From positions 1 to 28,748 of the forward strand of contig JAQTSP010000002.1 of NCBI GenBank assembly GCA_028711205.1: a DNA stretch of 28,748 nt. The letters run 5' to 3'. Numbering within the stretch: the first letter of the stretch is position 1; every line of letters starts with the position of its first letter. A program made the translations under genes and the position numbers. Under the pieces are notes generated by a model. It did no database searches. It saw nothing but the letters and a program-made list of their open reading frames with translations, and was not told where the DNA came from. Of this stretch, positions 1-7,830 are shown piece after piece. This stretch comes from Eubacteriales bacterium. Lineage in GTDB: Bacteria; Bacillota; Clostridia; Christensenellales; SZUA-584.

Positions 1-441
1 ATCCTTGATAATTCCCGGGCCAAACAACCCTGCAGGAAATATCTTGATGATATCTGCGCCTGCCCGCATCCCTTCTACAGCTTCTTTCACTGTCATAGCC
101 CCCGGCATACAGGCAATGTCATAACTGTTACATAGCTTGACCGTATCAACCTCCAGACACGGGCTAACAACGTACTTCGCTCCTGCCAGTATGGTCGCTC
201 TTGCCGTTTCCTTATCCAAAACCGTACCGGCACCAACAATAATCTTACTTTGAGAATATTCTCTGCATACCGTTTTGATTATATCAAGCGCACCTGGAAC
301 TGTAAGCGCGATTTCTATCCCGACAATTCCTGCTTTTATGCACGCATCAGCAATCTTGAATGCCTGTTCCTCACTTTTTGCGCGGACAACGGCCACAACT
401 CCACAGTCCATGAGCCTTTTAATCACTTCAATTTTATCCAC
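1..441 (-). CDS. eda: KDPG/KHG-type aldolase (2-dehydro-3-deoxy-phosphogluconate aldolase family), 3' end missing
   Basis: Class I aldolase that splits 2-keto-3-deoxy-6-phosphosugar acids into pyruvate and a phospho-aldehyde, the last step of Entner-Doudoroff-type pathways. The first 147 residues are visible; the usual length is a little over 200, so the C-terminus lies outside the window. The Schiff-base lysine is K133 in IIKIFPAGLFGP, the same number as in E. coli Eda, and the catalytic glutamate is E43 in GIEIALTVPGA. The arginine that follows that glutamate in E. coli (EVTLR) is T47 here, so the substrate may differ from KDPG. The start is GTG at 441, 8 bases after a GGGGGGA ribosome binding site; the nearby ATG is out of frame. 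It is the last visible gene of the sugar operon, 55 bases after the dehydrogenase. Family assignment is firm; the exact substrate is not. Confidence 0.88.
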   Translation of the reverse strand, partial: MDKIEVIKRLMDCGVVAVVRAKSEEQAFKIADACIKAGIVGIEIALTVPGALDIIKTVCREYSQSKIIVGAGTVLDKETARATILAGAKYVVSPCLEVDTVKLCNSYDIACMPGAMTVKEAVEGMRAGADIIKIFPAGLFGPGIIKD

Positions 442-496
442 TCTGCCATCCCCCCGAAATTCTCAATTTTTCTGATATTGCGTCAATAATTCTGTT

Positions 497-1450
497 TTAT
501 ACAACAATATTACTGCAGTCTCTTCCCTCTAATACGTCAATCATGTTTTTTACCGCCATCGCGCTCATTGCCTCAATCGCTTCGTTGGTATGAGCCCCTG
601 TATGAGGTGTCATGACCACATTCTTCAAGCCCATCAGGGGAGATTCAGTTACGGGTTCCACTTCATATGCATCAAGGCCGATACCGCCAAGCTTGCCGGT
701 TTTTATTGCCTTTGCTGCCTCGGATTCGTCCACCAACCCTCCCCTTGCAGTGTTAATGATAAACGCACCGTCCCTCATGCTATCAATTTGTTTTTTGCCT
801 ATCATATATTTTGTCTCGTCGTTTAGCGGCACGTGCAGTGAAATAAAATCCGACTTCTTGAGCACCGCGTCAAGCGGCAGACCAGCAACCCCTTCTTTCC
901 CGGCAAACGCTGCATCAAAATATGGATCATATGCGATAACGTTCATGCCAAACGCCTTTGCTCTAACGGCAAGACGCTTTCCGACAGCCCCAAGCCCCAC
1001 GATCCCCAGCGTTTTACCCATTAACTCCGTTCCAATACTCCTCGGCCATTTGCCACTTTTTACAGCATTATCCAGCCCAGGAATAACCCTTGCCAACGAA
1101 AGCATAAGTGCAAACGTAAGCTCACATACCGCCGTGGCGTTGGTTCCCGGTGTATTGGTGACAATTATTCCTCTTTTTTTTGCTGCGCCAATGTCCACCC
1201 TATCTACACCCGCTCCGTACCGGGATATGACCCTCAGGCTTTCGGGTGCTTTTTCAATGACATCCCGTGTAATATCATCCAGCCCAGCAATATACCCGTC
1301 GATACCGTCTAAGAGCGCCGAAACTTCTTCCGCGTTCAGCGGCCGGGCATACGGATTATATACCACTTCATCAGCATAAGCCGTGATTAACGCTACCGCT
1401 TTTGCGTTTTGCTGTTTAGTAAAAGATGTCGGCGTGATCAATATCTTCAT
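497..1450 (-). CDS. D-2-hydroxyacid dehydrogenase (phosphoglycerate dehydrogenase-like)
   Basis: NAD-dependent oxidoreductase interconverting a 2-hydroxyacid and a 2-keto acid. With the chosen start it has 317 residues. Visible motifs: Rossmann loop GLGAVG (152-157), the NAD-selecting aspartate D175 in AYDPY, and the catalytic triad R236 (NTARGG), E265 (AYEVEP) and H283 (PHTGAH). The length fits short PGDH or glyoxylate/hydroxypyruvate reductase-like members without an ACT domain. The start is ATG 1450, whose ATGA overlaps the TGA of the upstream phosphoglucose isomerase and which has GGAAG six bases before it; an in-frame GTG at 1462 is less likely. In this operon it may oxidise a sugar acid or reduce a keto acid before or after the aldolase step. 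That role is inferred. Confidence 0.9.
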   Translation of the reverse strand: MKILITPTSFTKQQNAKAVALITAYADEVVYNPYARPLNAEEVSALLDGIDGYIAGLDDITRDVIEKAPESLRVISRYGAGVDRVDIGAAKKRGIIVTNTPGTNATAVCELTFALMLSLARVIPGLDNAVKSGKWPRSIGTELMGKTLGIVGLGAVGKRLAVRAKAFGMNVIAYDPYFDAAFAGKEGVAGLPLDAVLKKSDFISLHVPLNDETKYMIGKKQIDSMRDGAFIINTARGGLVDESEAAKAIKTGKLGGIGLDAYEVEPVTESPLMGLKNVVMTPHTGAHTNEAIEAMSAMAVKNMIDVLEGRDCSNIVV

Positions 1451-2043
1451 TTTTTCTTCCACTTCGGGTTGTCAATAATTTTTACTCTTGCGTCTTGCTC
1501 AACGATCAGTTTCCGATACCCTTTCGTCTCGATTGTACCGTAATCATGTCCCGCGTCGGCGCGGAAACAAAATAACGTAACCAGCGGCGTATCTCCTGTG
1601 TTCACACTCCGGTGCGCGTATCTCGGCGGTACATATACCACTGTTCCCGCGGCCAGTTTCTGCGCGCTCCAATCGCCCTCCGGGTTTTCAATTAGCATAT
1701 ACCCACATCCGCCAAGGCAATAATATACTTCCGCCGTTTCAAGTATGGTATGAAAATGCCCTTTGGTCATAAAAAATTCATTGCCCACTTTACCGGGATA
1801 GGTAATGCTTGTTCCGAACGCCAAATCGCTGTCTTTCTCGGGTGCGCCTGTCTCAAAAAACTCATATATCAGCGGATTACACTCCGCAGTCAGTTTCTCG
1901 GCCGCTGCTTCGTCAAAGTACATGCCCCGCATATCAGAGAGATTGCGTTTGGTAGATATAACCTTATCAGACATCCCTGTCTGTAAACAAAACCCTACCG
2001 TAAAGCCCTGCTTCCAATTAAACTTATTTGTATTGATGTTCAT
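1447..2043 (-). CDS. pgi: Cupin-type (archaeal-type) glucose-6-phosphate isomerase
   Basis: Metal-dependent isomerase of aldose and ketose 6-phosphates, unrelated to the common PgiA fold. The 198 residues match the family along their length: TYPGKVGNEFFMTKGHFH, AEVYYCLGGCGYML, VVYVPPRYAHRSVNTGD and RADAGHDYGTIE. The four metal ligands are H96, H98, E105 and H144. They sit at a constant offset of eight from the ligands I recall for the Pyrococcus furiosus enzyme. It overlaps the next gene by ATGA, so translation is probably coupled. In this operon it could convert the phosphorylated ketose made by the FGGY kinase into an aldose 6-phosphate. The true substrate may be a sugar other than fructose 6-phosphate. 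Confidence 0.9.
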   Translation of the reverse strand: MNINTNKFNWKQGFTVGFCLQTGMSDKVISTKRNLSDMRGMYFDEAAAEKLTAECNPLIYEFFETGAPEKDSDLAFGTSITYPGKVGNEFFMTKGHFHTILETAEVYYCLGGCGYMLIENPEGDWSAQKLAAGTVVYVPPRYAHRSVNTGDTPLVTLFCFRADAGHDYGTIETKGYRKLIVEQDARVKIIDNPKWKKK

Positions 2044-2054
2044 TGTTGCGCGCC

Positions 2055-2999
2055 CTACTTTCTGAACCCTTGTGCAATATTATCGAGTTCTGCGAATATT
2101 CTTCCGCTCATATCGATGTGAAAAACTTCCGCTATTACCTGTGTCCAACCATGTACAAAGTATTTCCATCCGTCTTCCACCATCAGATTTTTATCTTTCT
2201 TCTGCTCTAATGCCTGGTGCATAAAACGCAAATCCCCGCGATATTTGATTTCCCATATAAGGCTGTTTTGAGGAAACTCGCAATCGTCCGTCAGCGGTGA
2301 ACCCGGCCTATCTTTTCCAAGCCCTGTTGCATTGATAATCAAAGAGTTTGGTTTTATGTTTTTTAACACCTCATTGTTTTGACCCGGTCCGGGTGTCAGA
2401 TGGTATGCAAACGCGATTCCGCCAGGATCAAGCATATTGAATATTCTCTTAATCTCGTTCAATCTCGGCTCTGACCGATTCGCAATGATGATCTTGCTTG
2501 GATAGTTGCCCCGAAACTTCCGTTGCATCAGATATGCACCCATCGCAATCGCACTTCCTCCGGCCCCCATAATGAAAACCTCTGCCCCTGTATTCTTCCA
2601 GTGGTTCTCAGGTATAAATGTTTCCATCGCAAGGCCGCATGTTATCGGATCTTTTGCGTGCCCTCGAAGCTGTCCGCCCAATTTTGATATGCACGAGAGT
2701 TCACCAAACGCCGCCGCGAACGGATCCAGATAATCAAATATGTCTTGTGCTGCATTAAACAAATCGATTTTATGTGTCGTCACCAACGCGCCCATAGAAA
2801 GCGGGTCATTTTTTATAAAATCTACTGCTTCCCGGTACACCATGGCGTGCTCATGAATCGCAATATCAATTCCTTTCAGTACGGTGTTTTTTAACCCCAA
2901 TGCCTTTGCCCACTCAGGGAACACCTTCATGATTGATGATTGCGCTGTTGTCACACCAATAAAATACATTGTTGATTGTTTCGCTTTTTCCAGTTTCAT
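2055..2999 (-). CDS. Shikimate dehydrogenase-like oxidoreductase (AroE family paralog)
   Basis: NAD(P)-dependent oxidoreductase with the AroE fold, 314 residues. The catalytic lysine is K77 in ALVTTHK (family consensus NVTxPxK), and the partner aspartate is probably D117 in GHAKDP. The nucleotide loop is GAGGSA (145-150), and NATGLG matches the family motif near the end of the Rossmann domain. Substrate-side positions differ from biosynthetic AroE: the N-terminal SxS signature is replaced by AQSSIMK, and the GAVNT motif reads GELSC, losing its asparagine. It lies in a sugar operon and not with aro genes, so it probably oxidises a cyclic polyol, lactol or sugar derivative. ATG at 2999 follows TTGGAGA by six bases. 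Family firm, substrate unknown. Confidence 0.82.
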   Translation of the reverse strand: MKLEKAKQSTMYFIGVTTAQSSIMKVFPEWAKALGLKNTVLKGIDIAIHEHAMVYREAVDFIKNDPLSMGALVTTHKIDLFNAAQDIFDYLDPFAAAFGELSCISKLGGQLRGHAKDPITCGLAMETFIPENHWKNTGAEVFIMGAGGSAIAMGAYLMQRKFRGNYPSKIIIANRSEPRLNEIKRIFNMLDPGGIAFAYHLTPGPGQNNEVLKNIKPNSLIINATGLGKDRPGSPLTDDCEFPQNSLIWEIKYRGDLRFMHQALEQKKDKNLMVEDGWKYFVHGWTQVIAEVFHIDMSGRIFAELDNIAQGFRK

Positions 3000-3018
3000 T
3001 TATTTCTCCAATAAAATT

Positions 3019-3960
3019 TTAAAAGCATAAAAATTTGGCCGGATTCTCTATCATTATACGGTTAACGGTATTCGCCCCCAGCCGCTCGACCAATAACGGC
3101 TTAAATTCCGTTAGTATATAGTCGAGGCCCATATTTGCGCCATAGCTTTTTAACCGCCGATTAGACGTATCCAATCCAAAAAGAAGTCGGCCGGCATACC
3201 CGCTGCCCACCATATGAGAAATCAATGCCAGCTCCTTTTCATCACTATGGTATTTCAATCGGTGGATGGTGTCGTATTCCAGGTATGCGCCTGTAGATGC
3301 CACTTCCTCATGATACCGGTAATCGTATTTTGTCCTGTCTAAATGGCAAACCATAATCGTTTCGGGACGGATACCATACGATTCAAAGAAAGCAATAACC
3401 CGTAAAGCATCTGCTTCTTTATCCATATGTACCAGTAACGGTACACCCGTTTGTCTTGCCGCCTGCGCCGCTGCATGAAATAACGTTTCATATGTTTTAT
3501 TTGCCTGATACTCTCCTTTTATTGCGGCACACTTAACAACTCCTGCCTTCGCAGTCAGTCTGATATGCTCCGAGGAATACATCCCTTCAATAATTTCATG
3601 CAAATATATTGCCGCCAGCGTATCGTCGGTTTGTTTAAAAACCCATTCATCATCTGAAAAATACTCCGTTTTGTGAAAGCCTGTACACGCAATAATATGA
3701 ATGTTCGCTTGCTGGCTTACACTTACAAGGTTTTCAGCCATCCTGCCGCAACCATACGGCTGTGCATCAATCAAGCTGCAGCCGCCTGCTTTTTTGTACA
3801 ACAACACTTCCGCCAAAGATTTTTGTTCATCCCCCATAAAAAGTGCGCTGTTGATCTTTCGTGATGGCCCGTCTGCAATAAACAGATGCTCGTGGCACTG
3901 GCACCAGCCCAGCTCGGTTTCTGATATATCTTTTTGAATTGTCCTTATTTTACCTGGCAT
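3019..3960 (-). CDS. Phosphotriesterase-family hydrolase, probable sugar (phospho)lactonase
   Basis: Amidohydrolase-superfamily enzyme with a binuclear metal site. With the start at ATG 3960 it has 313 residues, and all ligands are present: H23 and H25 (CHEHL), the carbamylated lysine K143 (GVVKCA), H178 (LVHMDK), H206 (CHLDR) and D264 (GLDTS). Family members start a few residues before IRTI, which favours ATG 3960 over ATG 3984; the latter would overlap the kinase gene by 23 bases. Neither start has a strong ribosome binding site, so translation may be coupled to the kinase stop at 3962. Some members from mycoplasmas and Listeria were shown to open phosphorylated sugar lactones, which suits this operon. 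Substrate not determinable from sequence. Confidence 0.85.
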   Translation of the reverse strand: MPGKIRTIQKDISETELGWCQCHEHLFIADGPSRKINSALFMGDEQKSLAEVLLYKKAGGCSLIDAQPYGCGRMAENLVSVSQQANIHIIACTGFHKTEYFSDDEWVFKQTDDTLAAIYLHEIIEGMYSSEHIRLTAKAGVVKCAAIKGEYQANKTYETLFHAAAQAARQTGVPLLVHMDKEADALRVIAFFESYGIRPETIMVCHLDRTKYDYRYHEEVASTGAYLEYDTIHRLKYHSDEKELALISHMVGSGYAGRLLFGLDTSNRRLKSYGANMGLDYILTEFKPLLVERLGANTVNRIMIENPAKFLCF

Positions 3961-3961
3961 T

Positions 3962-5470
3962 TTATGATAATAACTCAAATACATTAACGAGCGAATGATA
4001 CGCTTCTATAAATGCATCATAATTTTTCTTGTATATCATATTCCTTTCTAGCACCGGTTCATTTTTGTCCACCAGTTTGATAAATTTATATATGGCCTCA
4101 AAGTTTTTAAATGCCCCGATGCCAACACCGCCGATTACCGCTGCCCCCATAGAAGTACATTCAGCGATATAATCAGGTTTTTTTATCGAAACACCAAAAA
4201 TATCCGCAAATATTTGTCTCCAGACATCGCTAACCGCGCCGCCCCCAAGAATAGTCATTTCTTCAACCGTTATAAATTGCCGGAACACGTCCAAAATGAT
4301 GTTGAGATTAAAAACAACGCCTTCCATCACCGCTCGCAGCATATCCGCTTTTTTATTTGTTACTTTTAAGCCTAAAAAAGTACCTTTTGCATTTGGATTC
4401 CAGTGGGGTGACCGTTCGCCAAGAAGATATGGCAAAAATATTACACCATTTGAACCCGGCGGTGATTTTTCGATTTCTCTATCAATAATCATATATTCAT
4501 CCACGCCTTGTTTTTTAGCATTCTCTGCTTCATATTGATATAATTCATTTTTTGCCCAGTTTAAACTTGTACCCGCTGCCTGCATGGACCCGCTCGGATG
4601 ATAATAACCCGGAACAGCGTGTGCCCACGTCATGGTGCGCATTTTTTTATCATACAGCGGCTCCTTTACTGTCGTCGCCACCCATGCCGAAGAACCGACA
4701 TATACATAATTTTTATCAGGTTTTATACTCCCCGCGCCGACTCCGGCCGCGCTGCCATCCCCAGCTCCGATTACAACCAGAGTGCCTTTTTTTAACCCTG
4801 TCTCTTCTGCAGCAAATTTCGTGACCTCTCCTGCAACATGCGTCGACGGATATACTTGTGGCAGTATATCGACATCAATTTGCATAATATCAAGAAGCTT
4901 ATGTGACCAATCATTAGCAACGATGTCGAATGCATTTGTTCCGGATGCATCCGAGTAATCAGTTACCATTTCGCCCGTTAACTTGAATACAATATAATCT
5001 TTTGCATTAAGCATCTTATATGTATTCTTAAAAATATCATGCTGATTGTTCTTAACCCACATTAGTTTTTCTATCGAATAAACGGAACTGGCACGATGTC
5101 CCGTTATTTTATAGAACTCATACGGGTCTATATATTCTATGATTGATGCTGCTTCTTTTATGGCTCTTTGATCGCAATATAATATTGAGTTCCTTAACGG
5201 GACACCATTTTTATCCACACACAAACACCCCATCATCTGTGCGCTGAACGAAACGACGGCAATATCATCTATATCTGCATTTTTTAACAATTGCCTTGTC
5301 GTAACACAAACCGCGTTCCACCAATCGTCGGGATTTTGTTCTGCCCAATTATTATTAAGATATATCGTATCATATCCATAAGTAACACTTTTGACCAGAT
5401 CTCCTTCCATTGTATATAAAGTTGCTTTATCTCCGGATGTCCCAAGATCATGAGCTAAAATATATTTCAT
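3962..5470 (-). CDS. FGGY-family carbohydrate kinase (xylulokinase-like)
   Basis: ATP-dependent sugar kinase of 502 residues, the normal length for XylB/GntK-type enzymes. The N-terminal lobe begins LAHDLGTSGDKATLY (phosphate-binding), the catalytic aspartate is D238 in VVIGAGDGSAAGVGAG, and the C-terminal FGGY signature region reads LGGGAVSDVWRQIFADIFG. PYLLGERSPHWNPNAKG is also typical of xylulokinases. It lies 30 bases after the isomerase, so the pair probably acts as isomerase then kinase, as in xylose, fucose or ribulose catabolism. ATG 5470 is preceded by AAAGGGGTT. FGGY specificity cannot be read reliably from sequence, so xylulokinase is only the closest general label. Confidence 0.9.
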   Translation of the reverse strand: MKYILAHDLGTSGDKATLYTMEGDLVKSVTYGYDTIYLNNNWAEQNPDDWWNAVCVTTRQLLKNADIDDIAVVSFSAQMMGCLCVDKNGVPLRNSILYCDQRAIKEAASIIEYIDPYEFYKITGHRASSVYSIEKLMWVKNNQHDIFKNTYKMLNAKDYIVFKLTGEMVTDYSDASGTNAFDIVANDWSHKLLDIMQIDVDILPQVYPSTHVAGEVTKFAAEETGLKKGTLVVIGAGDGSAAGVGAGSIKPDKNYVYVGSSAWVATTVKEPLYDKKMRTMTWAHAVPGYYHPSGSMQAAGTSLNWAKNELYQYEAENAKKQGVDEYMIIDREIEKSPPGSNGVIFLPYLLGERSPHWNPNAKGTFLGLKVTNKKADMLRAVMEGVVFNLNIILDVFRQFITVEEMTILGGGAVSDVWRQIFADIFGVSIKKPDYIAECTSMGAAVIGGVGIGAFKNFEAIYKFIKLVDKNEPVLERNMIYKKNYDAFIEAYHSLVNVFELLS

Positions 5471-5500
5471 GATAACCCCTTTGTTCTCTTTTTTTAATCA

Positions 5501-6841
5501 TTAATTATTTACTATAGCTGTAATGTCTAATAATTCACAAAATGTCACAAGTGTATTTTTTATATTTCCATATCCAATAACGCTGTGATTTGATCTGATA
5601 TCCGAATAGAATTTCATCATATCACAGTTTAGCTTGACAAACGCATGTGGCCAAACGTCTCTGCATACCGCAAATTCTTCTTTAGGTTGTTCAAACGCTT
5701 CCCCTTCTGCAATGTGCATTACATACTTTCCGTTTTTACGTCCGAGCGTCGCAAATGTAACCGGCCCAGACTTGCAGCAGAATGTTGTACATACGCCTTT
5801 GCTATCACCCATATAGTCATACTGATATGAAAGATCGACATCAATATTCTTGGCTGCCAGCGAGGTGGGCATGGATCCACAGTTGACCATTCTTGCAATT
5901 TTCTCTTTTTTCAGCACGACATTTACATCCGCCATAACAGCAGGCATGCCTGTAATAATATGCAGTATCTTCATTGAAACCGCGGCATTGATATTACCCT
6001 GACAGCCTGTAATGATTCCTTCATCATTCAGCATGGAATTCGCTAAACAACATGTAGTATACGTATTGATAAATTCTTCAAGGCATTTTACAGAAAGAAA
6101 ATCCAATTTTCGTTCTTCAACAATTTGTTTTAATGCAATATATGTTTTTAACGGTCTTATCAACGCTTCATCGCTTACATTTACTTTTCCAAGCTTTGCT
6201 TTAATTTTTGGTATTAATTCTGCCGAAATATCATCATGAACAGATCTTGCTTTTTCAAGTAAAACAAGCTGATCAATATGCTCAACTTCAATACCAAATA
6301 TCTTTTTTATCTGGTTTGGATCGGCTGTTGTTGGATAAGCGCCAAGACTTCTGCCCCCGATAAGCCCCAGCCTGCTACATCTCAACTGCTTCACTGCCTT
6401 TGCAGCATCGGCAAACGATTTTATCTCTTGCAAAGTATCCGCTTCGTCGGGTTCACCGTAAAACAGTTGATGCTTTAAATCCATCTCGTCCATCGCGCCA
6501 TGTAAAACATTCGCTCCCACGGAGGAAAACGAGGCCGGTTCGGGTATCCCCCATATGCCGACCGGGAGGCCGACACACATCACCGCATCAATTATATATG
6601 GTGCAGAGATCCATGTGCCAACCAGATATATGATAAAGTCTCCGTCCAAATCCCGAATTCGTTTGGCCTCGGCGAGCACATCATCTGCGGTTAATGAAAT
6701 CGCGGCGTCCGGGTGCGCTAATTCCATCCCTCGATTTTTAATACTGCTTTTTGCGGCTGCAAAAAACTTTTCGGCCAAATCAAGACGCTCACCATCAAGG
6801 CCAATACAAATCAGACCGATTCTTGCATTTCTCTGGATCAT
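5501..6841 (-). CDS. L-fucose/L-arabinose isomerase-family protein
   Basis: A 446-residue protein resembling the C-terminal-domain-containing fucose isomerase-like family, which normally interconverts an aldose and a ketose with a divalent metal. Recognisable segments are the N-terminal sensor-like half, CCLANSMLNDEGIITGCQGNI, NAAVSMKILHIITGMP, GSMPTSLA, and the late WPHAFVKL and NHSVIGYGN. Positions where relatives usually have acidic or histidine metal ligands look altered: CEgDi is CQGNI, HCG is NCG, and the late GD is GN. The protein may therefore bind its metal differently or be specialised. It sits between the permease (17 bases) and the kinase (30 bases). ATG 6841 follows GGGGTGAGG. 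Family likely; catalytic competence uncertain. Confidence 0.75.
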   Translation of the reverse strand: MIQRNARIGLICIGLDGERLDLAEKFFAAAKSSIKNRGMELAHPDAAISLTADDVLAEAKRIRDLDGDFIIYLVGTWISAPYIIDAVMCVGLPVGIWGIPEPASFSSVGANVLHGAMDEMDLKHQLFYGEPDEADTLQEIKSFADAAKAVKQLRCSRLGLIGGRSLGAYPTTADPNQIKKIFGIEVEHIDQLVLLEKARSVHDDISAELIPKIKAKLGKVNVSDEALIRPLKTYIALKQIVEERKLDFLSVKCLEEFINTYTTCCLANSMLNDEGIITGCQGNINAAVSMKILHIITGMPAVMADVNVVLKKEKIARMVNCGSMPTSLAAKNIDVDLSYQYDYMGDSKGVCTTFCCKSGPVTFATLGRKNGKYVMHIAEGEAFEQPKEEFAVCRDVWPHAFVKLNCDMMKFYSDIRSNHSVIGYGNIKNTLVTFCELLDITAIVNN

Positions 6842-6858
6842 TCTACCTCACCCCTGTT

Positions 6859-7830
6859 TTAAAAACGTTTTTTACGGATAAAATCGTAAAGCACCGCCAA
6901 TATGATGATTGAGCCTTGCACAACATATTGTAAAAACGCAGGAAAACTGAATATAACCATAACGTTCAATAGCACTTGCAATAAAAGTACACCGATAACG
7001 GTTCCCACAATGTCTCCGTCTCCACCCGTAAAACTGGTACCACCCAGAACAACGGCGGCGATCGCCTGTAATTCAAGCCCCTCTGCAGCGGAAGGAAGGC
7101 CCGAATACAATCTTGCCGCAAGTATCATACCTGCAACCGCTGTTAAAGCGGAGCAGATACCATATGCAAACATCGTTGTTTTTATCACGCTGATTCCCGA
7201 AAGCTTTGCTGCTTCTGCGTTCCCACCTATGGCAAAAACATTACGGCCGATATTCGTTTTCTTTAAAAGTGTGTAGCAGACGATAAACACAACGATTACG
7301 ATTATAATCGGAATCGGCACGGTGCCGAGTTTGCCATTCCCGATTTCTGTAAACACATTGTCCAAAGATATGGGGACCGGATAACCGTCATTATACGCAA
7401 TACTCAAGCCTCTGAAGATATCCATCATGCCTAGCGTAACAATAAATGCCGGAATGTTTGTTTTTGCAACGATCCAGCCGATCCCCGCACCAATCGCAGC
7501 CCCAAGCAAAAGGCCTAAAATGACTACCGCGAAAATCGGCAAGTTGTTCTGTAGCAAGTCGGCTGCAAAAACGCCGATAAATGCCGCTAAAGCGCCCACA
7601 GACAAATCTATACCGCCTGTGAGTATAACAAAGGTCATCCCAAATCCTGCAAGTGCAATCGTACAACTGTTGACCAAAATATTAATTAAATTACTCGTTT
7701 TAATAAAAACAGGATTGATTGCAGTCGAGACAGCCATTATGACTATAAGCACAAGTACAATGCCTAAATAATTAGAAATCGCTTTTTTTAACCGCCCTTG
7801 TCCGCGTTTTAACTGATCTATATTATTCAT
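6859..7830 (-). CDS. ABC sugar transporter permease (RbsC/XylH type)
   Basis: Integral membrane permease of a class II sugar importer, 323 residues with about eight to ten hydrophobic segments. Family landmarks are FGMTFVILTGGIDLSVGA, IPAFIVTLGMMDIFRGLS, TNIGRNVFAIGGNAEAAKLSGI and AVVLGGTSFTGGDGDIVGT. The fourth is the usual cytoplasmic loop that contacts the ATPase. ATG 7830 overlaps the TGA of the ATPase gene (ATGA) and is preceded by GGGGGAG. A single permease suggests a homodimer. It works with the ATPase and lipoprotein directly upstream. Confidence 0.93.
   Translation of the reverse strand: MNNIDQLKRGQGRLKKAISNYLGIVLVLIVIMAVSTAINPVFIKTSNLINILVNSCTIALAGFGMTFVILTGGIDLSVGALAAFIGVFAADLLQNNLPIFAVVILGLLLGAAIGAGIGWIVAKTNIPAFIVTLGMMDIFRGLSIAYNDGYPVPISLDNVFTEIGNGKLGTVPIPIIIVIVVFIVCYTLLKKTNIGRNVFAIGGNAEAAKLSGISVIKTTMFAYGICSALTAVAGMILAARLYSGLPSAAEGLELQAIAAVVLGGTSFTGGDGDIVGTVIGVLLLQVLLNVMVIFSFPAFLQYVVQGSIIILAVLYDFIRKKRF

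Noticed and set aside
612..1379. 255-codon plus-strand frame inside the D-2-hydroxyacid dehydrogenase
   Set aside because: It is antisense to a gene with complete catalytic motifs, has no ribosome binding site, and its translation is low-complexity Ser/Pro/Ala.
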